Assembly (NCBI GenBank): GCA_003665825.1
Contig: QPFY01000013.1
Coordinates: 682,001 to 746,000, forward strand
Direction of reading: 5' to 3'
DNA: 64,000 nucleotides
From: Microbotryum silenes-acaulis
Taxonomy: Eukaryota; Basidiomycota; Microbotryomycetes; Microbotryales; Microbotryaceae
Part shown: in pieces, positions 50,041 through 61,837 of the stretch
How the letters are laid out: each line of letters starts with the position of its first letter
Position numbering within the stretch: position 1 is the first letter of the stretch
Made by a program: the position numbers and the translations under genes
Notes under the pieces: generated by a model
Databases searched by the model: none
What the model was told of the DNA's origin: nothing
The model's input: the letters and a program-made list of their open reading frames with translations, nothing else

Positions 50041-51508
50041 TTTGAGTTTAGGTGGTGGTGGTCGGAGAAGGGGTTAACTGTAAGAGCGTGGCGATGAGGC
50101 TCAGCGTGCGAGCGAGAAAGGGAACGACGCATTGAGTCAACTCACGATCTGTATTGGAAAAAGGATCAAGTTGACACAAAAGAAGGACTCGTATAGCAAA
50201 TTAGCGCCTGCAAAGCCAGAAAGGAAAGAAGCAAGCTTGCGCTGCTCTTGTCGAACGCGGCCCCAGTGCTGAATCACTCGCTGCTACCCAGTCCCACAGA
50301 GGAGACAGGGCTAGACAACGACCGCCCACACGAGCAACGGCGTGATGAGACAAGACGACGGCGGGAGCTCCCCAACGACCAATCCTGCTATACGTCCCTG
50401 ATTCCTTGCGACATCATTGCACATGGGATGAGCTCGTCGTAGGAGGTGAACGGGGTGTAGGTGGGATGGGCTGGCTCCCTCTGCCTTTCCGCAAGCGCGG
50501 ACCCAAGGCTGGGAGATGCGTTTGGCTGGAGCTCGCGCTCTGTCGTCGTCGACGTTCACCACGCCGCGTTCAAACGCAGGTGTGAGTTTGTCAACTCTCT
50601 TCCTCAAAGGAGAAAGAGAGCGAGCACGATAAGAAGAGGTCTTATGCGTTCGATTCGAGTGATGGCAAGCATGGGAACTTTGACCAACCTCTTGAGGGGG
50701 GGGGGGGGCGGCGTAGGACTGAGAATGAGACGACGAGAGAGGAGGGAGTGAAAGCCGCAGCTCGAGCCAATGCGCGCGACAGAGGACAGAGCGGGACAGA
50801 GCGGGACAGAGCATTTTTTTCCCTGCGAGGCCGGAGCCAGCGCGAGGGTGAGCGAACGAGCGCGCTTTTTAGCCAAGCCAACGGATTTTGACCAGGCGCA
50901 GAGGCGAGCGCTGTGGGTAGTCGCGCCTCGAGGGAGGGCCCGTTTCCTTTTCGCAAAGCCCACATTCGCACATCGTAAGCCCTGCCCCCCATAAACTGCT
51001 CGGAGGCGTGTTGTTTCTATCGTCGCCGTGGGTTTCCAGTTCCTCACAAGCTACGACTCGGCCCACTCGACCATCGACATGGAGGATGTAGGGAGGAGAG
51101 GAGGTCGGCGGATGCTCAGCGGGCGTGGGCGGGTCGCCGCGACGGCGGGAGACGAGCACGCTACAGACGACCGACGGTGCATGCTGTAGCCGATCCGATT
51201 GCGGAGACACAGAGGACGCTGGTGGAAGAAGGGGACAGATTCGATACAGAAAGCACATGGTGTAGTAAAGATCAGATGAGCTGACGTTGTTTTGCTTGTT
51301 TTGCTTTCTTTCCTGGTCCGCTGTCGCTCGCTCGTTGCTCGCTCGTCGGTTTGGCTCTCGCTGTGGCCCATACTTTTTGCGTCGCCCACGCCCGGCACGT
51401 CCTACGCCTTCGCCTACGCCTGTCGCCTACCGCCACGCCTCGCGCAATTCATCGCTCTCACACCGCTCGCCTCCACCCCCACTCTACATTGCATTGCACC
51501 CCGCACAG
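50041..51508. promoter_or_regulatory. shared divergent upstream region of two ribosomal protein genes
   Basis: This 1.47-kb region separates the start codons of uS15 (minus) and eS6 (plus), so it carries both promoters and leaders. It has a 12-G run near 50697. Long minus-strand frames here are Ser/Arg-rich with no family signature. I cannot identify specific ribosomal-gene promoter elements. Confidence 0.5.
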
Positions 51509-52426
51509 ATGAAGCTCAACTTCGCCAACCCGGCTACGGGACAACAAAAGACGATCGAAATTGATGATGAGCGCAAGGTGTAAGTTCGCACGCCGCACCA
51601 CGCACCACCCACCTCGCAGCTCCTCAGCCCTCTTACTGTGGCGGTTGATCAGCGTCTCGTCAAACGCCAAAGCTGATGCAACAATTTTACTCCCAACACA
51701 GCCGCATCTTTTACGAGAAGCGCATGGCTCAGGAGGTCGCCATCGACTCGCTCGGAGACGAGTTCAAGGGCTACGTCGTCCGCATCACCGGTGGTAACGA
51801 CGTACATTGCAGACACACACACCGCATCAAACCTAGAACCCGACGAACTGATCATATCATTCACGACTCGTTTCACACAGAAACAAGGTTTCCCGATGAA
51901 GCAGGGTGTGCTCGTCCCCCACCGAGTCAAGCTCTTGCTTTCCAAGGGCCACTCGTGCTACCGCCCGCGCAAGACGGGTGAGCGCAAGCGCAAGTCCGTG
52001 CGAGGCTGCATCGTCGGTGCCGACATCCGCGCCTTGGCCTTGGTCGTCGTCAAGCAGGGCGAGTCCGACATCCCCGGCTTGACCGACACCGTGCTCCCCA
52101 AACGACTCGGTCCCAAGCGCGCGACCAAGATCCGCCGCTTCTTCAACCTCGAAAAGACCGACGACGTGCGCAAGTTCGTCATCCGCCGCGAGGTTGTCCC
52201 TCAGAAGGAAGGCGCCAAGCCTTACACCAAGGCGCCCAAGATCCAACGCCTCGTCACCCCCGAACGCCTGCAACGACGTCGCCACCAGCGCTCGCTCAAG
52301 CGCCGAAAGACGGAGCAGCAGAAGGTTCAGGTCGAGGAGTACAAGCAGATCTTGGCCAAGCGTTTGGCCGAGAAGAAGGTGTCCGCCGCCGTCGCCAAGA
52401 AGGCCAAGAACATCAACCGAAACTAA
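51509..52426 (+). CDS. RPS6: 40S ribosomal protein eS6 (Rps6)
   Basis: Three exons: 51509-51579, 51702-51801, 51881-52426 (717 nt, 238 aa). The protein begins [20 protein letters not shown] and has the conserved [20 protein letters not shown] and [20 protein letters not shown] stretches. eS6 is part of the small subunit and is phosphorylated on C-terminal serines by S6-kinase-type enzymes in most eukaryotes. Here the C-terminus, after [13 protein letters not shown], is [15 protein letters not shown]; the usual RRxSS cluster is absent. The end is supported by the clean coding frame and stop at 52424-52426. Confidence 0.95.
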
Positions 52427-52893
52427 ACAGGACAAGTTGGCTCCGCACGCAAAACAATCAACATCAGGGGAGGATTTCTCGAATAAAACAAAACTCGGCG
52501 TCGAGAGGGAGACCGTCTCCTTTCTTGGTCGGGACCTGCATGCGTTCTCGTGTTTCAACTTTCTGTTTTATGTGTTTCTTTCATTGACGACATTGGGGAG
52601 AGGTGGAGAAAGATGGTGGTGTAATCGCGAGAGGAGGATCGATCTTTTCGTGATTCGAAGATCGACGGTGGATGAGAAGACCAGGGGAACGAGTCTGGGG
52701 GTCGATCGTGATTTAGAGTTACTTTCGTTGTCTAAGTAGTCTTTGGATCGGCGTTCGGTGCTCAGCTTGCAACCTAGAATCAGCAAAATGCGCTTTCCAA
52801 ACACAAAAACCTCGGCTCTTCATTCATGTACATGCGGGAGAACTTTGGCTCAAACCTCGTCAAGAGGGGTTGGCACTACATCAAGTACAACTT
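52427..52893. other. convergent 3' flanks
   Basis: Between the ends of the eS6 gene (plus) and the MOSC gene (minus). No gene, repeat or RNA seen. Confidence 0.4.
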
Positions 52894-54595
52894 CTACAAC
52901 GGCCAATCGAAAACAGTCCTGGACTTGTTCAACTTTGTGACCCTGACGACATCTCCAACCGAGATGGTCTCACCTGCAGACAGAAGAGAGCCATGGTCAG
53001 TCTCCCTACTGGGCCCGCGATCATGCCGCCCCGCCTCGACACTGACCAACGTTCTGCGAGAAACCATAACGACCCTGTTTTTGGAATCAAAAACCGTACA
53101 TTAGATTCTTCCTCCGAGATAGCTCCCTCCTCCGAATTAAAGTCAGACTTCACTCACAAATACCGGACTATAAGGTTGGCCAGGATCGACCAACCTAGTC
53201 TTGATCAAGACCCTGCGCAGGGTTCGGGACAAATCACGTCGTATCAAAAAATCTCCTGCAGTGGGCGCCGTTCGTACGAAACTTGAATAGTCTTCTGGAC
53301 AGGCGATGACTCACTTGAAAGGTAAGTTAGATCCTGTCTTGAAATCACCTTTCGCGTAGTCGATGTTGAGGGAGACGCATCTCACGCAATTCGAAGTCAG
53401 GCGAATCGAAACTGCATACAAAGTTAAACGACCCATTTTTAGACGTAAACCTCCTCCCACCAATCACAAACCCATACCAAGCAATTTTTTAAATCACCTT
53501 TTTCAGCTATCCGTAACTCAGCCCACCAATCCTCTACCCAAGGAGCAAGAGAACGTCCTCCTTGAGGGGAGACCAAGAACGTTGGTCGGAAGGGGATGAT
53601 GGACAGGGGTTCGTCGAGTTGGGAACGGACGGCTTCGAGGGAGGCAGAGGAAGCGATCATGTACGAGGCACTGGAGGGTGATGAATGGTGGGTGAGTTCG
53701 GATCTCCGTGCGACTGCGAATAGGGTGGGGGTAATTTACCAATCTTGGAAAGCGAGACCTCTGCTCGGGACCAGAATTCACAAAGATGGAAAACTTGTTA
53801 GCTCACACCATATTTTCGCCCCTCCGGTCCATTCCTAATCTCACCGATCAAAATTACCCCCCATCGATCCCAACACCTCCCTCCTCTCCTTCGGCACCAT
53901 ATACACCAACCTAACCTCCTCCCCGACCGTCCCACAAGCCTCGGTGAAGAACCGACTCGCTTCGTCCCCCAGGTCGATCGTTTCCGCTGAAGAGGAATGC
54001 ATCGTGATCTTGATACGAACATTTTCGGTCGTAAAGTTGGGTAAAAGGGGTGTTGTGTATTGAGCACCGTTTGGGGCGGTGATTGTTAAAAGGGAATGGT
54101 CCGATGAGAGGGTGGGGATCAAGAGGGCGTTCTATCAACGACCGACCACACCCTTCGGACATCAGCTTTTCCTTCACCCAGCTACAAACACCCACCAAAA
54201 TAGAGCCAACCACCCACTCACCTTTGGTCTATCCGAAATATAATGCCCGAACCACTCATCCTCCTCTCCCTTCCCTAAATCATTCCCATCCCCGGCCTTC
54301 GTTTTGGACTTTGGAGAAACGAGCATGAACGTGCGATCGCCTTGCAAACCCCTTTCTGCCAAAGTCGCTTGGCTGACTTGAATAGGTGGAAGGGATTTGA
54401 TAGGGTAGAGAAGGATCTGGGGGGGAATCAAAGTGGAGTTTTAGTCAAAGCTGTGTAAGGGTCACTTTGCGATCAAGGTGGTGCGCTCACGGCTTCGAGT
54501 TGAAGGGTGGGGTATTTGGTAGCGAGGGAACGACGATAGAGGTAGACCGACGAAACGATCCCTCCCAATACGACCCAGACATCTTGCGAGACCAT
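52894..54595 (-). CDS. MOSC-domain protein, mARC-like
   Basis: Nine exons: 54595-54491, 54416-54222, 54131-53845, 53760-53740, 53670-53498, 53411-53315, 53212-53158, 53074-53047, 52973-52894 (1041 nt, 346 aa). An N-terminal membrane anchor (VWVVLGGIVSSVYLYRR) precedes the MOSC beta-barrel (LYPIKSLPPIQVS, RGLQGDRTFMLV). The MOSC domain has FRPTFLVS, then SNCVRC with its conserved cysteine, VFGRYGF, and the tail RTVFDWPL. Proteins of this type bind molybdenum cofactor; mARC reduces N-hydroxylated compounds at the outer mitochondrial membrane. Reading the frame straight through loses the SNCVRC motif, which supports the spliced model. Two micro-exons (21 and 28 nt) are required. Confidence 0.85.
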
Positions 54596-54823
54596 CTCGC
54601 ACGAATTGTTCGTCCCGCGAGACGTAGGGGAGAGGTCAACGAGCCAAGAGCTTCCCGGGCCCACCCGCGGAGGATAACGCGACGACGAGGTTTCAGTCCG
54701 AAAGTGGTCCGAGCTCAATCGTGTCCTCAATGATCCAATCACAAGTGCTTAAAATGAAAAAGCTCGAGGTGTGCGAGATTACAACAACATCACCAAGCTC
54801 CACTAGCACACTCAATCCGCAAC

Positions 54824-57800
54824 TCAATCACTTTCGTATTCGAAACTAGAAACATCCGATTCGCTAGCACTATCCACCGTCGGAGTCGCGACCGTCACTA
54901 CTGGTGCTTGAGCAGGCGGGGACGATTTGAGACTTCCATTATTGGCAGTTTGAGCGCGAGTCGTGCGTTGGGACGGGTTTTTCGATGCCGAATGAGTGAG
55001 CTGAAGCGTACGACCGGTCGAGGAGCGTTTGGATCCGGATGAAGGTTGGTCCTCCGCTGCAGCAGGCATCGTTTTGCTCGCTCGAGTCGCGCGAGGCGTA
55101 GGAGTCGATTTGGCGATCGCAAACCTCTTTCGCGGCGGAGAAGATTCACGTGTGGCGGTCTTCTTCGTAGCAGGTGCCTTCGTCGCTTCATCAGGCTTGT
55201 TCTTGATAGTCTTTACAGCAGGCACTTTAACGGGTTTGTCATGGTAAGCGGCTTGCAAGCGTTGACGGATGCGCAAGCCAAGGATGAGCTTCTTCCATCG
55301 TTTGAGGCACCGGTCCTGCATCTTGGCAAACTCCTTCTCGTCCGCCGCTTCCTCACTGTCCATCACGGCCTGAGAGTGTACACTCATTGTCAGTACATGC
55401 CCATCGATTTCACTTCTTTGCAAAAGCCTTACCTGAATTAAAATATCAGCATTTTCCTGCGCGACGACCACACCATTGATGATAGGATTCGCGCGGCGCT
55501 GCCGAAACTCGAACCCCACAATCGCCTCGGCATAGTCGAACCCCAACGTCTTGGCACACTTGGCCGCTTGCTTGCTCGTCAGATGCACAGCACCATCGGG
55601 AAGCATCGAGGGGACGTAGAGGTCAATGTTGCCGAAATCGTTCTTGGGAACCTTGCCGTCCACGACAGGATCAGGGACGTAGATCTTGGTCTGTTCGGGA
55701 GCGTAAAGAGGTTGTTGTTCGGCTTCCCTGCCGTCCATCTGAGCGACGGCTTCGGCTCGCTTGCGATTGATCGTCACCGTCCGGGACTTGACGAACTTCC
55801 AAGGAATCTCAGCGTCTCGGATCACCCGTCCCATGCGCCAGTAGTTTTCCTTGCTTTTGAGCTCAACTACGGCCGATCGAGGATACACGGGTTCGGTCGC
55901 CTTGAATAGACCCAACGGCTTGACCCCGGGTCGTATGACTTGATCGCGATGGAGATGCTGTTCGAGCACATAATTAGGGTGGCTCTTGAACCCACCGACC
56001 GAAGTCGGAAACGGCTCGTTGGCGATCCGATCCCACAATTCCTTCTGCTCTTCCCGATCTCGATTGAGTTGGTACGTGCGCTCGAATAGCATAATCAAGG
56101 CAGCAAACCAGTCCGAGCCTCGTTTGGAAGGGCTTCGAACCTTGGTCGTGTAGTTATTGAAGCTCTTGGCGTACCGTGGTGTCACATCCCGCGCCGTGTT
56201 GTCCTCTTCGTAGGCGACAACGTACGCGAGTTGATTCTCGACCGACGATCTCGCGGGCTCCATGATGGACTTGCATCGCATCTTGCGCCGAATCGGGTCA
56301 ACTGTAATCCATTGCCGCGTGTAGCGACTCCAAACTTCGGTCCAGAACACCGGTGGTCGAGCCGGATCGTCGTCGAGCGCTTGGCCGGACTGAGCCCTTT
56401 GAGCCGGCTTGGATCGACGGAGGTTGACTTTTGGAGGCTTGTACGTCAGTCGGCCCTGACCATCCTCCCACCCATCGGTCCCACTGTCGTCTTCGTGTCC
56501 CGACGTGCCAGAATTGGCGGCGCTCGATCGACGGCTCTGCGACTTGGCTTTGCCTTTGAACCGTCGAGCGATCGTCCCCGCTTCGCTGTCGGTCGTGCCA
56601 GCGTCATCCGTCACCGTCCCACGGACCTTGCGCTTGACGCTGGCTGAGGGTGCACGCCAATCGACAGGCTGAAGACTGAAGATGAGCCGGCTCGGGATAT
56701 CAAGGGCGCGACAAAGGCACGTGAAGAGTTGGGCCGAGACGTCCCTCGATCCTCGTCGAAGCAGAGCATACTTGGCAAGCGAGTGAGGCCCATTGACGAT
56801 TTCCCACGTCTTCTCCGATGCCGCCCCCCACTTTCTCGCTAGCTCTTTCGGAGCCGGTTTCTTCGTATTCTTTTTGAATGACGACGACGAGGCTTTGCTC
56901 TGACCTTTGGCGTTCGAAGGGGGTTCGACGATGATGATGTCGTCATCGGAGGTGAGGTCCTCCCACGGATAAGTCTGCGCCACTTCGTCGACCGATTTCT
57001 TCGTGTTCATCGCCCACCTCTTGAGTTCGTCCTCGACCTCGGTGACCGGTCTTCGACGCACGCCGGCGTGGTCGTCGATCTCAAAGAATTGATCCCACCA
57101 GTCGAGCAAGTCCTTGAGCGCGGCATCAAAGAGCCGTATCCGATCTCGTTCGTTCGGATGGGTCGCTTTGCTGAAGCTGAAGAAGGCATTTTGAAGGTGC
57201 AAGGGCGTGATGCTCATCAGTCGCGCCTGTTGCAAGTCGCATCAGATCCTCGTTCATTGAATGGGTAGTAGCACACCCTGATCGACGGACCTGCAGCAGC
57301 TTGTCGTTGATCTGACGGTTGCGAATCATGCCCAAGGCGAGATGACAAGCGGCGTGAGTCTTGTGACGTTGTTGACGAACCATTCTTTCCCTCGTCGTAG
57401 AACCATCAGGTTTACTGCTCGAACTCCTCAAAACCTTCATCAGCCATCACGAGCGCTGCGCACACGTCTTGTCCCGTCTCTGAGCCTTGCCCCTTCCTCG
57501 TGACTAGTGAAACGACGAGCTGACTCACGCCTTTCCTTTTCCCTTCTTCTTATCCATCTTACCAATCACAATCGATAAACCTTCTTTATTCTTCGCATTC
57601 GCGTTATTCAAAGCCGTCACTGAAGTATCCGCCATCACATCAACCTCGTCCCATGCTTCTTCATCATCCTCCTCATCGTCCGAATCACGCTCTCGTGCGC
57701 GTGCGGTGTCTTGAGTTCGGGATGGGTACGACGACGACGACGACGCTAAGGCGGGGGAATTGGGTTGACTTGGGTTCGAGAAGGGGCGAGATGGCGAGTC

Positions 57801-57953
57801 GATTAGATGGGAGGCCGAAGCTATTGAACGCGACATGGTGAGTGCCTGGTAGGGTTTGGGATGCGCCGACGACGACGATGACGGAGGAGGAAAGAAGGCG
57901 ATGACGCTTCGCTTGTCGATCGGCCGAGGCGCGCGCGCAAGTGATTTTGACAT
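54824..57953 (-). CDS. nucleotide excision repair protein Rad4/XPC
   Basis: Four exons: 57953-57531, 57434-57291, 57226-55433, 55369-54824 (2907 nt, 968 aa). An acidic N-terminus (DSDDEEDDEEAWDEVDV) leads to the transglutaminase-like region (SAQLFTCLCRALDIPSRLI, VFWTEVWSRYTRQWITVDP). The three beta-hairpin domains follow, with HPNYVLEQHLHRDQVIRP, RMGRVIRDAEIPWKFVKSRT and NIDLYVPSMLPDGAVHL, then GFDYAEAIVGFEFRQRRANP. The C-terminal 150 residues are basic and Ser/Pro-rich. Rad4/XPC with Rad23 recognises helix-distorting DNA lesions and starts repair. The first intron fits only with a GC donor (AAG/GCGTGAG) or an extra small exon. The last intron is 63 nt, in frame and stop-free. Confidence 0.9.
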
Positions 57954-58408
57954 CTCTAGTCAAAGCCGCGCTGTGAGTCGACAAGGTGGAACGCTGGCTT
58001 GCACGGCTGTTTTATGTTTGTACAGGCTTGTATATGAGGTTAAAAAAACTAGAAACTCCCGAGTTGAGTCGGACGCACACACAGATGGAAGGGGGAAAAA
58101 CAAAATAAATACAGAGAGAGAGAGAAGACCAAGCCAAAAAATGCAGAGGAACGACGTGAGGAGGATCGAACCACCCAAGAAAAGAGTGTGAAACCGAAGG
58201 CGCATCCGATAAATGTTGAAACCGGACATTCAAGTGGAGGGGAACAAGGAAAGAGAGGCGGGCACGCAATCGATATGGTCGATCGAAAACAATTAAACAG
58301 GGAAGCGTGAGCCAGGATGGCTGCCGGTCGCTTTATTATAAATTAGTAAGAAGCGCGCCGTCCCGCTGGTTCGGGCCTGCGGGGTGGCGCCGGACCGCCC
58401 AGGCCCAT
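57954..58408. other. intergenic between Rad4 start and permease end
   Basis: Holds the Rad4 promoter and the permease 3' flank, with an A-rich stretch near 58040-58140. No gene seen. Confidence 0.4.
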
Positions 58409-61191
58409 TTAGACCTTGTGCTCATTGGTGTATTCGGTACCGTTGACGGTGCCGTGCGCACGCTCGAGTTCTTCTTGGATGAGGTTGCGTGGGCCGGTCT
58501 GCGGTAGTCGAACAGAGGCGCGGGGGCAGCGTGAGCATTCGTCACAGCGTAGTAACCCACAAACCAGAGACTCACGTAGTGCTTGCGACCACCAGCAAAG
58601 TACCAAATGAGACTGAGGATCATGACACCACCTGTGAAACGCGAATCGAATCTGTCGTCAGCCAGCCATCGCGCACCTCCCAAGCTAGTAAAACGATGAC
58701 GAACCAGTGACGGCAGAAGCGTAGTTCATGTTCGCCGCCGTGACGGGCATGATGGTAGGAAGGGCCAGAATGATCACAACAAAGGTGGTCCAGCTAGCGA
58801 GAACGTATACAGGAGGAGCAATCAGTCAATAATGGTCCGGCTGCAACAATCTCTGTGTCGAGCACATCCCGTATTCCTTCAGAAGGACACTCACAAGATA
58901 GCGATCAAGTTGATGATGTACATGAGCGGCCCTCGGCCAAGGTCGAAAGGTCCGGGCTTGTAGTTGACCTCGGGGTGGTCACGGAACCACATCTTGAGGG
59001 CGATGGGGATGACGTACGACGTGTCCAAGGCCATCGCGCACAACGCAAAGACGGCGTAGACGGCCACGATCGAGGCGAACGAGAGCAAGACCATCAAGGC
59101 CGAGATGATGGCGACGAGCCAGACACTGAAGACGGGGATGCGTTGCTTCGACAAGCGCGCGAACAATCCGCGGTCGGGAAGACCGTGGTCGCGAGAGAAG
59201 GCGTGGAAGGTGCGCGCGTTGGCTTGCATGGCGGTCGCAACGACTTGGAAGGCGGTCAGGCAGACGAACGTCCACAGTACATAGAAGCCGCGGGGGCCGA
59301 CGTTGTCAAAGATGATCTGAGCAGGGGCGTAGATCGAGCCGTCGAAGCGAGAGATGTCGCCGGAGCAGAGCACGTAGACGATGTTGTAGATCCATCTGTG
59401 AACGAGGCGAGAAGATCAGGTCAGCGCGAAAAAAAAAGCATTGGTTGGAGCGTTAAGCGACGTACCCAACGATACCAGTGCCGATGACGGCAACAAAGAT
59501 GGCGACCGGGGCAGCGATCGAAGCCCTCTTGACCTCCTCCGAAATGTGCGCCGTCGCGTCGTAGTCGGTCATGGTCCATTGCACCGACAACAAGCCCAAC
59601 AAGAAGACGAGGCCCTGCGACGACCATCCCGAGCCGTTGATCGTCGACGTGAAGACGTACGACGCTGTGTGCTTCTCCTTGGTCGTAATGAGCAAGGCGA
59701 TGATGATGGCCAAGCACGAACCAAGGTTGCAGAAGACGAAGGTCTGCGTCACCTTGGCGAGGAAACGAGTTCCGGCCGAGTTAATGAGACCGTGGATGAT
59801 GAGGAGACCGAGGAAGACGGCGTACGTCTGTCCGGTCGTGGCGACGAAACGGCCTTCGGTCGAGAGCGAGGCCGCCGAAAGGATCATCTGGGCGAGACCG
59901 TACTCAGTCGAGGCCACACCCGCAACCTGTCCGAGCAAGTTAAGCCTGTGGGAGACCACCCAGAGGTTGTCAGCGCCACGGAAAGGGGCTGAGCAAGTCA
60001 TTCAGCCTAGGTGGCGACTGACCATCCGACAACCCATCCGGTGATGGCCTTGTACTTGCGGGGGACGAGGTACGCCGAAGCCGAATAGAGACCACCGTTC
60101 GTAGGGTCTGTGATCATTCGATGGGTGTCAGCCATCCTTGCCACATTGAAGGTTTGCATCCGAGATGTTGCTCACAAGCAGACACGATTTCTAGATACGA
60201 ACAGCAATACTATAACCTGTCAGCCGGATCGCACGTATCGACAGGGGAAGAAAACAGAAAGGTGCTGACCCGCAATCGAGGTGCCGAGGCAGAAACACAT
60301 GAACGATCCCTGTTGGAAACAAAGTTGCACGGGTCAGTACGTCCCACGCACTCGATGCTGCGTTTGCCTGTCGCCGGAGACGCTCGCGCGCGCGCTTCCC
60401 CCTTGTCGGAGCGTGTCGGAAGCGCGAGCGTCGACGGCCCGAAGTGGTGGGAACGGGCAACCTACGAGGAACCAACACCAGACGACTGAGAAGAGGGCAA
60501 GAGGAGAATTCACGTCAGCTCCGATCAGCAACGCTTTTGCAACGACATGCTGCTCAGATTACCCACCAGAGGAAGGGCCACCGAGCAAGAAGGGTGTGTT
60601 CTGCGGAGGTCGTTCGACCCGGGCAACTGGCAGTCAGTGTTTGGGGGTTCCGGTGGTGGGCGACCCCGGCCTGGGCCCGCGGCGCAGTGAGCGAGCCAGC
60701 GGCGACTGTGCGATCGCGGTACTCACAAAGGTCGTCGCGACCGAACTGGCTACACCCATGATGGAGAAGGCGAACGAAATGGTCTGTGATCGTCCATAGT
60801 GCAGTACAATGGCAGCGGTGCATCAAGCGAGGATGGTCAGCTCTCGGGTCGCAATCGCAATCGACGGTAATCGGTGGGGTGTGGGACGTGGTGGGTTACT
60901 GGCCGGCCAGTCGCGGCAACCCTCTTCGCAGCTACGGCGGGCCGCCACTCCCAGCAGCTCGACGAATCCCTTTGCTTCAAGCTCAGCCCAGAAACTTACC
61001 GACAGGTTGGTGAATTCACGCTTGAACTCTTGCCTGTAGCCCATCCTCGCCAACTCGGCCTCGTCCGATCCAGCCACGGATCGCACATCGACCTCGGTTT
61101 GCGCGTGGTTCACATCCGCGGCATAGGGCTTGTTGGCCGGGGTTCCGCCTTCGGCGGAGGACGACTCGTGCGACTTGGTACTGGATAACAT
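58409..61191 (-). CDS. amino-acid/GABA-type permease (APC family)
   Basis: Twelve exons: 61191-61000, 60783-60727, 60600-60567, 60485-60466, 60309-60270, 60190-60176, 60107-60023, 59945-59466, 59395-58895, 58793-58705, 58631-58576, 58498-58409 (1659 nt, 552 aa). A hydrophilic N-terminus leads into TISFAFSIMGVASSVATTF and NTPFLLGGPSS. The signature EIVSAYPTNGGLYSASAYL follows, then 12 membrane segments, e.g. GWVVGWLNLLGQVAGVAS and FVCLTAFQVVATAMQANART. The family includes Uga4-like GABA and choline permeases (TC 2.A.3.4). The first 90 residues of transmembrane core are split over exons of 57, 34, 20, 40 and 15 nt. The substrate is inferred from family only. Confidence 0.88.
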
Positions 61192-61837
61192 TTTTTCTGG
61201 TGGTCGAGTGGTATCAGTTCGTGGGGATCCGTTTTGGGCGAAAGTTGATAAATGTGGGAGATCGTTACGAAGTGGCGGGGGGCAGCGAAGTCGAGTCGAG
61301 GAAAACGTGAAGGCAAGAGGTGCCACAGGTAATCGCGGACAATCGCAAGGAGTTCAGCGCCGTGACGCCGAGTAAGCGGACAGCACACCCTTGAAACGTA
61401 GCGTCACTACTCAACCACAACCCTTTAGACGATAAAATCGGACGAAGTTGCTGGCGAACTTGTGTGGCAGCCCCTAACTTCGACTCCAGCAGGGAGCCAA
61501 TCTTTTAGTGTGCCGAAACTCGGGGTGCCAAGAAAGCTCCGTTCCGGCAGGTTTTTGGGTGACCCCGCTTAACTCCGACCCAGGTTCATTGCCGCTTTTC
61601 AGCCATGTTGGCAAGTTAAATTGGTGTTGGAGGTAGCCTACCTGGAGAGACATCTACAACAAGGGACTACTTTAAAGAGGGGAAGAAGAATGGTGATTAG
61701 AAGCGTCCAGGATGCTTCCCTGTTGCTGTGGTAGCGACTCCTTCTTTGCTGCTGTAACTGCTTGGTTGCTGACTGCTGATTTGATGCGATGTATACTCTT
61801 CTGTTTGAATGGTGTTCGGCGCCTGAAAGGGTTGCGA
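61192..61837. other. intergenic upstream of the permease
   Basis: It holds the permease promoter and the 3' flank of the DnaJ gene. No gene, repeat or RNA is supported. Confidence 0.4.

Noticed and set aside
50300..51050. Overlapping long minus-strand frames between the two ribosomal genes
   Set aside because: Composition is low-complexity Ser/Arg/Pro with no conserved motif; better explained as GC-rich promoter DNA.
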